In this document: piece by piece, positions 8,297 through 17,821 of the stretch | Numbering within the stretch: position 1 is the stretch's first letter | How the letters are laid out: the number at the start of each line of letters is the position of its first letter | Assembly: GCA_024277655.1 (NCBI GenBank) | Contig: JAJRUT010000036.1 | Coordinates: 1-48,833 of the forward strand | Reading direction: 5' to 3' | DNA length: 48,833 nucleotides | Origin: Deltaproteobacteria bacterium | GTDB lineage: Bacteria; Desulfobacterota; Desulfobulbia; Desulfobulbales; SURF-16 | The notes under the pieces: generated by a model | Seen by the model: only the letters and a program-made list of their open reading frames with translations | Databases searched by the model: none | What the model was told of the DNA's origin: nothing | Made by a program: the position numbers and the translations under genes

Positions 8297-11200
8297 TCAT
8301 TTCCTAGAAAGCTCAAGGGTTACCACATCAAAAACAGGATCAAACACCCGATGCGCCAACTCGGTAAAATCCGAGCCAAGACGATACTCCGGGAAACATC
8401 TCTGAATCGCGGGATGAACTGACTCCGGGGTATAATACCTGGACTCCGAATCAAATTCCTTCATAGCTTCGATCAGCCCAACCCCAGCGTTTTTCGCCAC
8501 TGTCTTGTGTACGTATTTCCACGATGATTTAGCAAAGAAGGGCAATGGTTGACAGAGTCCTCGCTGATACAGTTCGAGAAGATCCTGCAGAAGATCTAAA
8601 CTATTGTCAAGGGGGGCAAAGGTGACTATTTCATCGGTGCCAATAAGGTACGTTGTTTTTTCAGCAGGAACATCAATCCCCTGCAACACCAAGTGCTTAA
8701 GCCATGCTTCGATAATATGGCGACCATCAATTTTACCGCCAAACCGCATCACCACCTGACCTGTGGTTGTAAGATTCTCAAGACTGATATCAAGCAAAAC
8801 ATCACCCCAGGTAAAGCTCTCCTGAATATTAGCACAGGGCGTTCCCTGTTTTCCCTCCACCTTTTCAACAAGACGCTTACACCTGCTAACAACCTCGGAA
8901 AAAGCCAACTCACCACTTGCGCCCTGGGGCAGGATGCCCATGGCCCGAATATGTTCCAGCTGGGGGAACTGATCTTTGAGAAGAAGAGATACACACTCCT
9001 TTGCCACCCGATATTTATCAAGACCCGCCAAACTAAACGGTTCATCAGCCTCAAGGGGTGGCTCCAGACTATCCCAAGCAAGCCCCAGGGTCTTTAAACA
9101 AAAAAAGGCCGTAGGATTCTTCCAGAAACGCTGAAGATCACTAAAGGGCAAGGTAGTAACTGGGGGAACAGCTTCAATATTTAAACCAGCCAAAAAATCT
9201 GACCCAGGCTCACTGGTACCCATAAAAGAGGTGCAGGCCTTGTAGTTCCCCTCAGAGAAACTGCGGGGCAAGGTGGCATTAAAATAATCCGGATTAAACG
9301 GTTGCAATGGCTGCTCAACCACCAGGGTGTCATTCTTACCAAGCAGAGGCTCTAGATATTCGAGCAGTTCACAGACCAGCACAGAGGGCAAGATTTCCCG
9401 GTTATCAATAACGGAACGACCAACAAAGGAGATATAGAGCTGTTCCCTGGCCGACAACAACGCCTCAAGGAAGAGATAACGATCATCATTACGCTTCAGC
9501 CGGTCACCTTTTTTATACTCCCGAGCCAGCAAATCAAACCCGGAACATACCTGACTACGGGGGAAGTCCGCCTCATTCATACCTAAGAGACAAACGACCT
9601 TGGCAGGAATAGCGCGCATGGGCAAGAGCGAGCAAAAGGTAATACCGCCACTTAGAAAGCCGTAGGGCGAACGCTCAAGATTAAGGGCTTTTTTAAGCCA
9701 GGTCATAATCACCTCAGGGGCAATATCGTCCTGACAACCAGCAAGCTCTGCGTCCTGAACAAGGGTATCAAAAATCGTCCGGAGCTGATTAATCTCCCAC
9801 TCCTGTTCAGGGGGCGGGGCAAAGAAATCACTAACCACCGCGAGCAGACCCTGACTCCATTCGCCGACGTTTTTGTCCCTCTGCCAAAAGGCTGATAGAG
9901 TCAAAAGCCGTTCATAAAATAACAAAAAATTGCCGGCCACCTCACCATCAAGCTCAGTTCCCTGAAAAGGTAACATCCCCATAAACAAATCATCGCCATC
10001 CATGGCAAAACCAAGGAGTAAACGATTAATTCCCTGCCTGAAACTATACTCAGACGAAGATGGCAAACCTAGTTCCGCCCTGTGCTCCTTATCCCGTCCC
10101 CAATGAATACGCACCTCAACAAGCCACTGACGGATGAGTCCAAGATCATCATCCCCAAGCTTAAACCTGCGGCTAATCACCGGAATTTCAAGAAGCGCCA
10201 TGATCTCCGAAACCCGCCAGCGCCCGGTTGCCGCCTTAACAAGAGCCATAAAGCCAACAAAACATTCCTGTTCCTGCATGGATTGATCGGCAATGGCATA
10301 AGCGAGATCACGATATCTAAACACGGCATCAATGAGGGGGGCGTAGATCCCGATATCAGGGGCCATCACCAAAATATCCCGGGGCTCAATATCCTCTTTG
10401 TCGTTAAAGAGATGGAGAAGATGATCCAGTAACACCTCCACCTCGCGCATACCACTATGGCAGGAGATAAACTTGATCGAATCATCCAGTTCCGGCCCGT
10501 CTTCGGTATTTTTCAAATCAAGAATATCGTTTTGAATGGCGGCGAGAACCGTTTTACCATCGTTAAAAACAAACTCGTCATAGATGTCGGCATGGTGCTG
10601 CAGGAGAAGATCAAAAAAATCCCTCCCCAAATGGCCCATGGAGGCCAAAAGATCATTACCACTTTCAAGAAACTGCTCCTCCCGCCCCTGACCCGTGGCA
10701 AGTTCAACCCTGGTAATGGCACCACTGGTCATAATATGCGACCATTCATGCTGACATGGGTTGAGAAAAAAGATATGCACATCAATACGGGTGGCAAGGG
10801 CCGAAAACACCTCAATCATTATGGGTGGCATACTCGACAGGCCAAAGAGGATTACCCGTTTGGGCAACTGTAACTCAGCCTTTTTTGCCAATTGCCGAAT
10901 AACAGTTGCAAACAAATCGGCGCGGTGCGGTCTCACGATATCTTTTTCGAGACGGCGCCATAACACGGCCTGCCACGACGCGTCCTCACCAAGACTCCAG
11001 CGCGCGATCATTTCCGGCCGGTAGAGGACATACTGATCAAAAAGATCACTCACCTGCAAGCTAAGCCCGAACCGTTTTTCAGGGGTTGCACAAAAGGAGG
11101 CCACCACTTCAAAATCCGGCTGGGATAGCAAGGAGGGCAGGAGGGTATAAATACGCCAGGCAAGGGGGCCGCGCTGCCACCCCTTGGCACCTATATCTTC

Positions 11201-11434
11201 AGCTAAAACCCGGCCAAACAAATCCTGCAAAAAGGCATTGGGGAAAGGAAACTCTCCCCCAGCCCACACCCCATGCTGGTTAGCAAGTTCCATGGAAAGA
11301 AAACGGGCAAGCCCCTGACTTTGAACGATAATGACCTCGGATTCAAGGGGAGGAAGCTTCTCCAGGGAAACGACCTGAGACAGGCCTTGCACCAGAACTT
11401 CCATACGATTTGAGGTGTGTAATTTCAGGGTCAT
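8297..11434 (-). CDS. recC: Exodeoxyribonuclease V gamma subunit (RecC)
   Basis: 1045-residue RecC, the subunit that splits the DNA strands and reads Chi in the RecBCD complex. The N-terminus LKLHTSNRMEVLVQGLSQ matches the family start. IVQSQGLARFLSMELA and FPNAFLQDLF follow, and the middle contains LFGLSSMPPIMIEVF and KVVCLLGMNEADFPR. The C-terminal third is the inactive nuclease-like domain (LPFSDLQRFWKNPTAFFC). Slightly shorter than E. coli RecC (1122). It is the first gene of the recC-recB-recD operon and is preceded by 340 nt of non-coding DNA containing a dispersed repeat. No clear Shine-Dalgarno is seen. The Chi sequence used cannot be inferred from one window. Confidence 0.95.
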   Translation of the reverse strand: MTLKLHTSNRMEVLVQGLSQVVSLEKLPPLESEVIIVQSQGLARFLSMELANQHGVWAGGEFPFPNAFLQDLFGRVLAEDIGAKGWQRGPLAWRIYTLLPSLLSQPDFEVVASFCATPEKRFGLSLQVSDLFDQYVLYRPEMIARWSLGEDASWQAVLWRRLEKDIVRPHRADLFATVIRQLAKKAELQLPKRVILFGLSSMPPIMIEVFSALATRIDVHIFFLNPCQHEWSHIMTSGAITRVELATGQGREEQFLESGNDLLASMGHLGRDFFDLLLQHHADIYDEFVFNDGKTVLAAIQNDILDLKNTEDGPELDDSIKFISCHSGMREVEVLLDHLLHLFNDKEDIEPRDILVMAPDIGIYAPLIDAVFRYRDLAYAIADQSMQEQECFVGFMALVKAATGRWRVSEIMALLEIPVISRRFKLGDDDLGLIRQWLVEVRIHWGRDKEHRAELGLPSSSEYSFRQGINRLLLGFAMDGDDLFMGMLPFQGTELDGEVAGNFLLFYERLLTLSAFWQRDKNVGEWSQGLLAVVSDFFAPPPEQEWEINQLRTIFDTLVQDAELAGCQDDIAPEVIMTWLKKALNLERSPYGFLSGGITFCSLLPMRAIPAKVVCLLGMNEADFPRSQVCSGFDLLAREYKKGDRLKRNDDRYLFLEALLSAREQLYISFVGRSVIDNREILPSVLVCELLEYLEPLLGKNDTLVVEQPLQPFNPDYFNATLPRSFSEGNYKACTSFMGTSEPGSDFLAGLNIEAVPPVTTLPFSDLQRFWKNPTAFFCLKTLGLAWDSLEPPLEADEPFSLAGLDKYRVAKECVSLLLKDQFPQLEHIRAMGILPQGASGELAFSEVVSRCKRLVEKVEGKQGTPCANIQESFTWGDVLLDISLENLTTTGQVVMRFGGKIDGRHIIEAWLKHLVLQGIDVPAEKTTYLIGTDEIVTFAPLDNSLDLLQDLLELYQRGLCQPLPFFAKSSWKYVHKTVAKNAGVGLIEAMKEFDSESRYYTPESVHPAIQRCFPEYRLGSDFTELAHRVFDPVFDVVTLELSRK

Positions 11435-11614
11435 AGTCAGAAAGGATAAGAACTCTTAAACCGGATAAATCACGCAATTTTCGGGACAATCATTGCTGAT
11501 CACCGACAGACAATACTCCTCCGGGCGTGAGGCTAGGATCAATTTTCCTTAAATAGCCATGACACTGCTGCGCTGTTATTCGCAGAAAATGATCGGAAAA
11601 CTGGTCTCAATTAT

Positions 11615-11655
11615 CCACCTTTTCGCTTCGCCTTATATTCTCAGACAAGCTCCTA
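11615..11655 (-). repeat. Dispersed repeat, copy A (core of a MITE-like element)
   Basis: On the minus strand this 41-nt block begins TAGGAGCTTGTC, runs through GAGAATATAAGGCGAAG and ends AAAAGGTGG. It matches 41324-41364 with three substitutions. The second copy is flanked by terminal inverted repeats; here the far end is divergent, so this copy looks degraded or belongs to a longer variant. Confidence 0.65.
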
Positions 11656-11695
11656 AGAGATGGTGACAACGATAATAAACCATAAATCGGCATAA

Positions 11696-11733
11696 AAAAA
11701 GCCTTTACCTGTAATTTCAGATAAAGGCTTTTT
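11696..11733 (-). terminator. Rho-independent terminator of htpX
   Basis: The stem GCCTTTACCTG (11701-11711) pairs with CAGATAAAGGC (11718-11728) around a 6-nt loop with one G-U type mismatch, and is extended by A5/T5. Read on the minus strand, a run of seven T follows. It lies 45 nt past the htpX stop and is symmetrical enough to work in both directions. Confidence 0.85.
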
Positions 11734-11777
11734 AGAAAGCAGCAATCGGAGTCGCTTATCGGTGTTTCTACAAAAAT

Positions 11778-12620
11778 CTACCTGCGCAACAACCGGTCAA
11801 TTCTCTCCCGCATGGGGGGATGGGTGGCAAATAAACCGGCGAGCTTACCACCACTCAGAGGATTAACAATATACATCTGGGCCGTGGCAGGGTTGACATC
11901 CATGGGCCGAACCCGATTGGTCTGCTCAAGCTTTTGCAGGGCCGAGGCCAGCGACTGAGAGCTACCACAAATGGCGGCCCCGGTGGCATCGGCCTGAAAC
12001 TCCCTTGATCTGGAGATGGCCATTTGAATGAGCGAGGCGGCAATGGGGGCAACAATCATCATCAGCAGGCCACCAAACAGCCCTCCTCCCCCCTCATCAT
12101 CATCGCGGGAAAAACCACCGAAGATCATGGCCCATTGGGCCATGGTTGCCAGGGAGCTAATAGCTCCGGCAAAGGTGGCGGCAATGGTTGAAATCAAGAT
12201 GTCCCGGTTCTTAATATGAGCAAGCTCATGGGCCACTACCCCTTCAAGTTCACTGCGGTTAAGAACATTCATCAGCCCCGTGGTAACAGCAATGGCCGCA
12301 TGATCAGGGTTTCGCCCGGTGGCGAAGGCATTGGGAGTGGGATCCTCCATAATATAGACCCGTGGTTTGGGCAGATTAGCACGACGCGCCAGATTATCCA
12401 CCATGCGATGCAAATCGGGTGCCTGCACCGGCGACACCTCTTTGGCCTTGCTCATGGCAAGGGCCACCTTATCGGAATGCCAGTAGGCACTAAAATTCAT
12501 CACCACGGCAAAACCTAGGGCAATAATAACGCCCGTCTGTCCGCCTAATAATTGTCCAGCAACCACGAAAATAGCGGTCATGGCTGCCATGAGTACGCCT
12601 GTTTTCAGTAGACTGTTCAT
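11778..12620 (-). CDS. htpX: Membrane zinc metalloprotease HtpX
   Basis: 280-residue M48 family protease that degrades damaged inner-membrane proteins. Two N-terminal membrane segments lie at about 5-25 and 28-47. HELAH at 131-135 supplies two zinc ligands and the catalytic Glu, and SREFQADATGA near 204-214 supplies the third ligand. Hydrophobic stretches at about 145-200 flank a Gly/Asp-rich loop (DDDEGGGGLFGG). Length is normal. GAGGAAA lies 9 nt before the ATG. The gene is monocistronic: divergent from the 12.8-kb gene, with its own terminator. Known relatives are induced by envelope stress; no such operator is visible here. Confidence 0.95.
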   Translation of the reverse strand: MNSLLKTGVLMAAMTAIFVVAGQLLGGQTGVIIALGFAVVMNFSAYWHSDKVALAMSKAKEVSPVQAPDLHRMVDNLARRANLPKPRVYIMEDPTPNAFATGRNPDHAAIAVTTGLMNVLNRSELEGVVAHELAHIKNRDILISTIAATFAGAISSLATMAQWAMIFGGFSRDDDEGGGGLFGGLLMMIVAPIAASLIQMAISRSREFQADATGAAICGSSQSLASALQKLEQTNRVRPMDVNPATAQMYIVNPLSGGKLAGLFATHPPMRERIDRLLRR

Positions 12621-12808
12621 TGTTTCTTTTCCTCATTGTTAAATCGTTATAACTACACTTAATCACTATTCACTCTTGAGAGTTAGTTTTCTGACAGGCA
12701 AAAATGAAAAAAGTTCATTTTTTCTAGAGCATAGATTATCTTTCTATCCTTAGTACTGTATATATATACATCAAGGTCACCTAAAGCAACTTCTACAAAA
12801 AAAACGCC

Positions 12809-14356
12809 ATGAACTTACACACCTGCGTACGTCCAGATCAGCAGTTTCGCTTCCATATCCATAAGCCGTCCTATGAGGTGGCGAATCTGCGCCAAAACAG
12901 CGAAATTATCCCCCTGGGGACGATGAATAAAAGCATAGTAAATAACAGCCAGAACTATCCAGACGGCAACGTTCAGGTCACGGCAAGTGATAAGGTGTAC
13001 GAGATTGCCAACCCCTTTTCATTTAAAGGCTCAACCTTTATCAACGGCACCTGGGCTGATTACCAGGCAAAGCAACCAGGCACGATTCACCTTCCGCAAG
13101 AACCTGATGTTTCCTTTGCTAAAAACCTGAGTGAGGAGGAACAAAAGAATCTCCACCTGATCCTAAATAAACTGCCAGACCCCGTACTCCTCAGCCTTGC
13201 CACCAGTTCAACCGACCCCCTTGACCTGAGCCATCTTGCTGAAATTGCCTGTGACCTATTCCACGAGCAGGATAAAAGCTTCCTCCACTTCGAACAAACC
13301 AACCGGAAACGGCGGGCCATCATCCACAAGCCCCACCTCTTTGAAGCCGTAGCCAACAACCCACACCTGCCGGAGCGATATAAACAGGCCATGGTCCTTC
13401 GTCCCGGCACCCAGGGCAACAGTGAAATTATTGGCGAATACACCGAGGATAGTCATGTTCTTGAGTACCTGCGCCGCAACTCCTATATCCCCTGGGGCCA
13501 TTATGCCGCGAACATGGCGAGTGACACCATCCGCTACAGTCTGGCAGAGCTTAACCTCAGTGATATGCAGGGACTGCGCCACCTCTACTATCAGCGCACC
13601 CACTCCCGCCTTGCTGCAGATCTTAATCTCCCCCCCCTGCCAGAGAAAAGACCAGCAACGCCTGATGAGCTTGACCAGTGCCAGATGGCGATAAGCAAAG
13701 CCATCAAGGCTGGTGGCAAACCGCCCTTTGACGCCACCCTCTGGGGCTGGAATTATGGTTTTGACTTTTCCCCAACCGGTTACCGCTTAAATGCCTCACA
13801 CCAGATGATCCACCAACAATTCGCCATGGTTCCATCCCAAAGTAACGACTACGCAACCTTCTGTTGTGGTGATTTGATCAAAGATTGCTGCACCCGCTAC
13901 AAGGAGGAAACCGGCCAGGATTTCTTTGCTGATTATCTTGGCTGCATTCGCAATAATCGGCGTATGGACGGAGGCAAAGGAGAAAGCAGTCTGATACTTT
14001 TTGAAGATAAGCACTGCCTGGCCTTTATCCCCAAGGCGCAGACCTCCCAATGGGAAGTGCAATTAATGACCACCTGTAACACGGGTAATATCCTTGGCTT
14101 AAATACAGCCGGACGCACCAGTATCGACACCGCCTTTTACCGTATCGTTAAAGGACTGCATAACCTTGGCCTGAAACTGATGTGCACCATTGAATACTCC
14201 TCACGCTTCACCGACCAGTCCGGTCAACGCCTCATCTACTCTTTTCTGCCCAAACTCCCTAAATCACCCGGCGCCTTCAGCGAGTCACAACTACGCTTTA
14301 TCATGGGACACTTCCCGGAGGATTTCGCCACCGCCATGCGTAATGCCCTTGACTAA
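12809..14356 (+). CDS. Unassigned 515-residue protein, possibly GalT/HIT-like
   Basis: I do not recognise a named family with certainty. The protein is soluble, with no signal peptide or membrane segment. Around residues 310-345, WGWNYGFDFSPTGY is followed by SHQMIHQQFAMVP, reminiscent of the histidine motif of GalT/HIT nucleotidyltransferases. Further on, LAFIPKAQTSQWEVQLM resembles the GalT strand that carries valP..rfPyEv. The end is KLPKSPGAFSESQLRFIMGHFPEDF. That resemblance is inference from spacing, not a match I can prove. ATG at 12809 lacks a ribosome site; ATG at 12923 (residue 39) has a GGGGA 3 nt upstream and may be the real start. It is a single gene upstream of trpB. Confidence 0.7.
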   Translation: MNLHTCVRPDQQFRFHIHKPSYEVANLRQNSEIIPLGTMNKSIVNNSQNYPDGNVQVTASDKVYEIANPFSFKGSTFINGTWADYQAKQPGTIHLPQEPDVSFAKNLSEEEQKNLHLILNKLPDPVLLSLATSSTDPLDLSHLAEIACDLFHEQDKSFLHFEQTNRKRRAIIHKPHLFEAVANNPHLPERYKQAMVLRPGTQGNSEIIGEYTEDSHVLEYLRRNSYIPWGHYAANMASDTIRYSLAELNLSDMQGLRHLYYQRTHSRLAADLNLPPLPEKRPATPDELDQCQMAISKAIKAGGKPPFDATLWGWNYGFDFSPTGYRLNASHQMIHQQFAMVPSQSNDYATFCCGDLIKDCCTRYKEETGQDFFADYLGCIRNNRRMDGGKGESSLILFEDKHCLAFIPKAQTSQWEVQLMTTCNTGNILGLNTAGRTSIDTAFYRIVKGLHNLGLKLMCTIEYSSRFTDQSGQRLIYSFLPKLPKSPGAFSESQLRFIMGHFPEDFATAMRNALD

Positions 14357-14538
14357 AACATGGCAAACATACCGGCTGGCGGCGCAGATTAAGCCGCACG
14401 GCCTATAATGATACCGCCCTCATCTTTTCCCTTTGTGAAACAACGTTTTTTAAGTTACATTAACTCCTCTGAAAGTTGAGGCTGGGTTTGGCCTTTTATT
14501 TGGCGGTAAACCAACAAAAAAACACCCAGGAATTTGTC

Positions 14539-15768
14539 ATGGCAACACCAGGATATTACGGAAAATGGGGCGGAGCATTCATCCCGGAGGTACTTTTTGA
14601 GACCTTTAAGGAGTTAAACATTGCCTTTGCAGCCGCCAAGGCAGACCCCTCATTCTGGCAGGAATACCTCGATCTGATGTCCACATATTCATGTAGACCC
14701 ACCCCGCTTACCTACGCCGAAAACATTTCAAAACATCTGGGTGGAGCGCAGATTTATATCAAGCGTGAAGACCTTAACCACACCGGAGCCCACAAGGCCA
14801 ACAATGTTATGGGCCAGGGCTTACTGGTTAAACGGATGGGCAAAAAACGGGTTATTGCCGAGACCGGTGCCGGACAACACGGCGTGGCCACCGCCACCAT
14901 GGCCGCTAAATTCGGTTTTGACTGCACCATCTATATGGGTGAAGAAGACGTGATGCGGCAACGCCCCAATGTCTTCTGGATGGAGAAGCTGGGAGCTACC
15001 GTGATTCCTGTCACCTCTGGCACCAAGACCTTGAAAGACGCGATCAACGAGGCATTCCGCGACTGGGTCACCGATATGGAGGACACCCATTACGTCATGG
15101 GAACCGTCTGCGGCCCCCACCCCTTCCCGGAAATGGTGGCCTGGTTTCAGTCCATCGTTGGTACCGAGGCCGTTGAACAGATCAGCAAATTTGCCGGAAA
15201 ACTCCCCAAACGGGTCTACGCCTGTGTTGGTGGTGGCTCCAACGCCATAGGAATATTCCAGGGCTTTCTTGATACCCCGGAGGTGGAACTTGTCGGCGTT
15301 GAAGCCGGGGGGCTTGGCCTTGACTCCGGTCAACACGCCGCCCGCCTCTCCTCGAAGGATAGCTCCCCCGGAGTGGCCCAGGGCTATCACACCATGTTTC
15401 TCCAGAATGATGACGGCCAGATGAACGACACCTATTCTGTTTCCGCCGGTCTTGACTATGTGGGCGTATCCCCCATCCTCACCGACCTATGGGAGCAGGG
15501 CAAGGTGCGTTTTGAAGCCGCCACCGACAGTGAGGTAATGGCGGCCCTTGATATGACCATGAAGATGGAGGGCATTATTCCAGCCCTCGAATCAAGTCAC
15601 GCCTTTGCCCAGGCCTACAAAGAGGCCGGTGAGCTAAGCCCAGATGACGCCATCATCATCAACATGAGTGGTCGGGGGGACAAGGATATCTTCACCGTAG
15701 CCCACGCCTACGACGACCCATCCTGGAAAGAATTTATCATTAAGAAAGGAGCTGAATATGCAGCTTGA
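14539..15768 (+). CDS. trpB: Tryptophan synthase beta subunit
   Basis: 409-residue PLP enzyme that condenses indole and serine into tryptophan. The PLP lysine is K86 in HTGAHKANN, the catalytic ETGAGQHG follows at about 109, and the phosphate-binding loop is GGGSNAIG near 232. The end HAFAQA..SGRGDKD is typical of TrpB1. I chose ATG at 14539 (MATPGYYGKWGG), which has AGGA 8 nt upstream; the frame is open 21 codons further upstream but without family similarity. It overlaps trpA by 11 nt. No other trp biosynthesis gene is in the window, so the rest of the pathway must be elsewhere. Confidence 0.97.
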   Translation: MATPGYYGKWGGAFIPEVLFETFKELNIAFAAAKADPSFWQEYLDLMSTYSCRPTPLTYAENISKHLGGAQIYIKREDLNHTGAHKANNVMGQGLLVKRMGKKRVIAETGAGQHGVATATMAAKFGFDCTIYMGEEDVMRQRPNVFWMEKLGATVIPVTSGTKTLKDAINEAFRDWVTDMEDTHYVMGTVCGPHPFPEMVAWFQSIVGTEAVEQISKFAGKLPKRVYACVGGGSNAIGIFQGFLDTPEVELVGVEAGGLGLDSGQHAARLSSKDSSPGVAQGYHTMFLQNDDGQMNDTYSVSAGLDYVGVSPILTDLWEQGKVRFEAATDSEVMAALDMTMKMEGIIPALESSHAFAQAYKEAGELSPDDAIIINMSGRGDKDIFTVAHAYDDPSWKEFIIKKGAEYAA

Positions 15769-16531
15769 ACAATATATTAAAGCAGAACTGGAAAAGCCTG
15801 AAAAAGACATCCTCCTTATGACCCATATCGTGCTAGGCTACCCCTCCCTAGAGGTAAACCGTGAGGTGATTCAACAGATGGTGGATAACGGCGTGGAACT
15901 CATTGAGATGCAGATCCCCTTCTCCGAACCCATGGCCGATGGCCCAACCATCGTTCAGGCCAACCAGGAGGCACTGGAGACCGGTATCAGCGTGGCTGAT
16001 TGTATGGCCTTTGGTAAAGAAATGTGTGCGACCCACGACATCTCTTTTCTGTTTATGACCTACTACAATATAATCTATAAATACGGGGTGGAGAATTTTT
16101 TCAGAAAATCAAAGGATTACGGCATCACCGGTTTTATTATTCCGGATCTTCCCCCGGAAGAGGGCCAGGAGTTTCTAGGCCTTGCAAAAAAATACGAAAT
16201 TTCGCCCATCCTAATCTACGCCCCTACCTCAACCGATGAACGGATGCAAACCTTGGACTCCTATGCCGATGGTTTTATGTACTGTATCGCCAGAAAGGGA
16301 GTTACCGGCCAACAGACGGATTTTGACACCGAGTTTGACCACTATATCGGCAGATGCCGAGCCGCAACCAATCTGCCCCTTGCCGTGGGGTTTGGCATTA
16401 GTTCAAGGGAAGACATAACCTACCTCACCGGCAAGGCTGACATTGGCGTGATTGGTACAGCAACGATCAATCTGGTTAACAATGAGGGCGCGACAGCTGT
16501 GGGGCCTTTTATCAAGGGACTTAGAGGGTAA
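15758..16531 (+). CDS. trpA: Tryptophan synthase alpha subunit
   Basis: 257-residue TIM barrel that splits indole-3-glycerol phosphate to indole and channels it to TrpB. The catalytic residues are E50 (IEMQIPFSEP) and D61 (MADGPT), equivalent to E49 and D60 of the enteric enzyme. The phosphate-binding loop is AVGFGIS and GVIGTA lies near the end. AAGGAG lies 7 nt before its ATG, inside the trpB end. MTHIVLGYPS replaces the more usual YLTAGYP motif, and the protein is slightly short (about 268 is usual), but key residues are present. It is translationally coupled to trpB. Confidence 0.95.
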   Translation: MQLEQYIKAELEKPEKDILLMTHIVLGYPSLEVNREVIQQMVDNGVELIEMQIPFSEPMADGPTIVQANQEALETGISVADCMAFGKEMCATHDISFLFMTYYNIIYKYGVENFFRKSKDYGITGFIIPDLPPEEGQEFLGLAKKYEISPILIYAPTSTDERMQTLDSYADGFMYCIARKGVTGQQTDFDTEFDHYIGRCRAATNLPLAVGFGISSREDITYLTGKADIGVIGTATINLVNNEGATAVGPFIKGLRG

Positions 16532-16684
16532 GGAAACAAGAGAACCATGTTTTATCGATAATACCCCTTGCCACATTCACTTAGATTAGGTAAAAACACT
16601 TTTTTTTGGACTTGTTAGATATGGGGACGGGTGACCTTGAAAGATTAGGTCAGCCACAAAGAGGGAAACGCAGGCTCATCCTGC

Positions 16685-17716
16685 ATGGTGGATGTATTGA
16701 CAGATGTCATTCGTGCTGAAGATTTAAAGAAACTCAAGAAGCAACCTAAAGTGCCAGCAAAGGAACGCCTTGTCCTATTTCGCGCACTCTTCGAAAAAGA
16801 TGACGCTGTTCTTCTTGTCATCTCTGCCGACCCTGATTCCTTGGCCTCGGCCCTGGCCATCAAGTCCATTCTCCGTTACCGAGTTCGCACAATTACAGTG
16901 GTATACCCCAATGAAATCAGGCGCTTATCCAATATCGCCATGGTGGACTTGCTCAAGATAAAGGGTTCACGGGTTAAATCTATCGACCAGAGTGAATATG
17001 ACAAGTTTATTATTGTCGACTCACAACCCTCCCACCATCCGCTGTTTAAGGATATCCAGTTTGACGCCATCATCGACCACCACCCCATCTCAGGGAACTG
17101 GCAGGCTCCATTTGTTGACTTGCGTCCCGACTACGGGTCTGTTGCCTCCATGATGGTGGAGTATATGCGGGCCGCTGAGATCAAGCCATCGGTAGCCATT
17201 GCCACCGCCCTGTTCTATGCCATCAAGGTGGATACCAGAAATTTTGAGAAGAAGGCCAAACTGGCAGACGCCATCAGCTTTCGCTATCTGTTCAACCTCG
17301 CCAATAAAAACCTGGTGCGCAAAATTGAACTATCCGAGATGCGCTTGTCCGAGCTTAATTATTTCAAAACTGCCTTCGACACGATGAAGGTCAGTAACAA
17401 CCGGCTCTATGCCCACGTTGGGAGGGTGTTCAGCCCCGATGTGCTGGTGATTATTGCCGATTTTTTCAACCGGGTTCACCCGGTGAGCTGGGTCTTTATC
17501 TCCGGGATCCACGGTGAACGGCTAGTGGTGATATTTCGTTGCGATGGTTATCGTAAAAACGCCGGAACCCTTGCCGCCAAAGCCTTTGGCGAGATCGGTT
17601 CTGCCGGAGGTCACCGTGAAGCCGCTCGGGCCGAAGTCCCCCTCAAGAATCTTGATAAACACGATCAGGACTTTGACACCCAGACCCTGCGCCGCTTAAC
17701 CAGAAGACATCTCTAA
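16685..17716 (+). CDS. DHH/DHHA1 family phosphoesterase (NrnA-like)
   Basis: 343 residues. The DHH domain shows ISADPDSLAS (D49, D51), VDSQP (D112) and IDHHPISG (D131-H133), the manganese-binding set of this superfamily. A C-terminal DHHA1 domain ends with GSAGGHREAARAEVP near 308. Relatives hydrolyse short oligonucleotides, cyclic dinucleotides or pAp; the substrate here is unknown. The first motif reads DPDSLAS rather than HxxPDGD, so the leading His is missing. ATG at 16685 follows a GCAGG/CCTGC hairpin that would cover the ribosome site; a GTG a few codons inside is possible. A 105-nt gap separates it from the cooC-like gene. Confidence 0.85.
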   Translation: MVDVLTDVIRAEDLKKLKKQPKVPAKERLVLFRALFEKDDAVLLVISADPDSLASALAIKSILRYRVRTITVVYPNEIRRLSNIAMVDLLKIKGSRVKSIDQSEYDKFIIVDSQPSHHPLFKDIQFDAIIDHHPISGNWQAPFVDLRPDYGSVASMMVEYMRAAEIKPSVAIATALFYAIKVDTRNFEKKAKLADAISFRYLFNLANKNLVRKIELSEMRLSELNYFKTAFDTMKVSNNRLYAHVGRVFSPDVLVIIADFFNRVHPVSWVFISGIHGERLVVIFRCDGYRKNAGTLAAKAFGEIGSAGGHREAARAEVPLKNLDKHDQDFDTQTLRRLTRRHL

Positions 17717-17821
17717 CACCTCTGGAACGCACCCGCACACGCCACTCAGGCATTTGACAAAGTACCACCGTCTTTTTATAGTGTTCTCACACCTAATAAT
17801 CAAATAGACGAGGCATCTTCA

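Larger units (their letters stand above)
11435..11777. other. Intergenic region upstream of recC holding a dispersed repeat
   Basis: 343 bases without a gene. Positions 11615-11655 (minus orientation) match 41324-41364 at 38 of 41 bases, so a repeat family is present here. The flanking 11520-11614 has no recognised coding content. The htpX terminator occupies 11696-11733. The recC promoter should lie between about 11435 and 11600, but no convincing -35/-10 pair stood out. Confidence 0.6.

Noticed and set aside
14821..15390. 189-codon frame antisense to trpB
   Set aside because: Glycine/histidine-rich shadow of trpB codons; no family resemblance.
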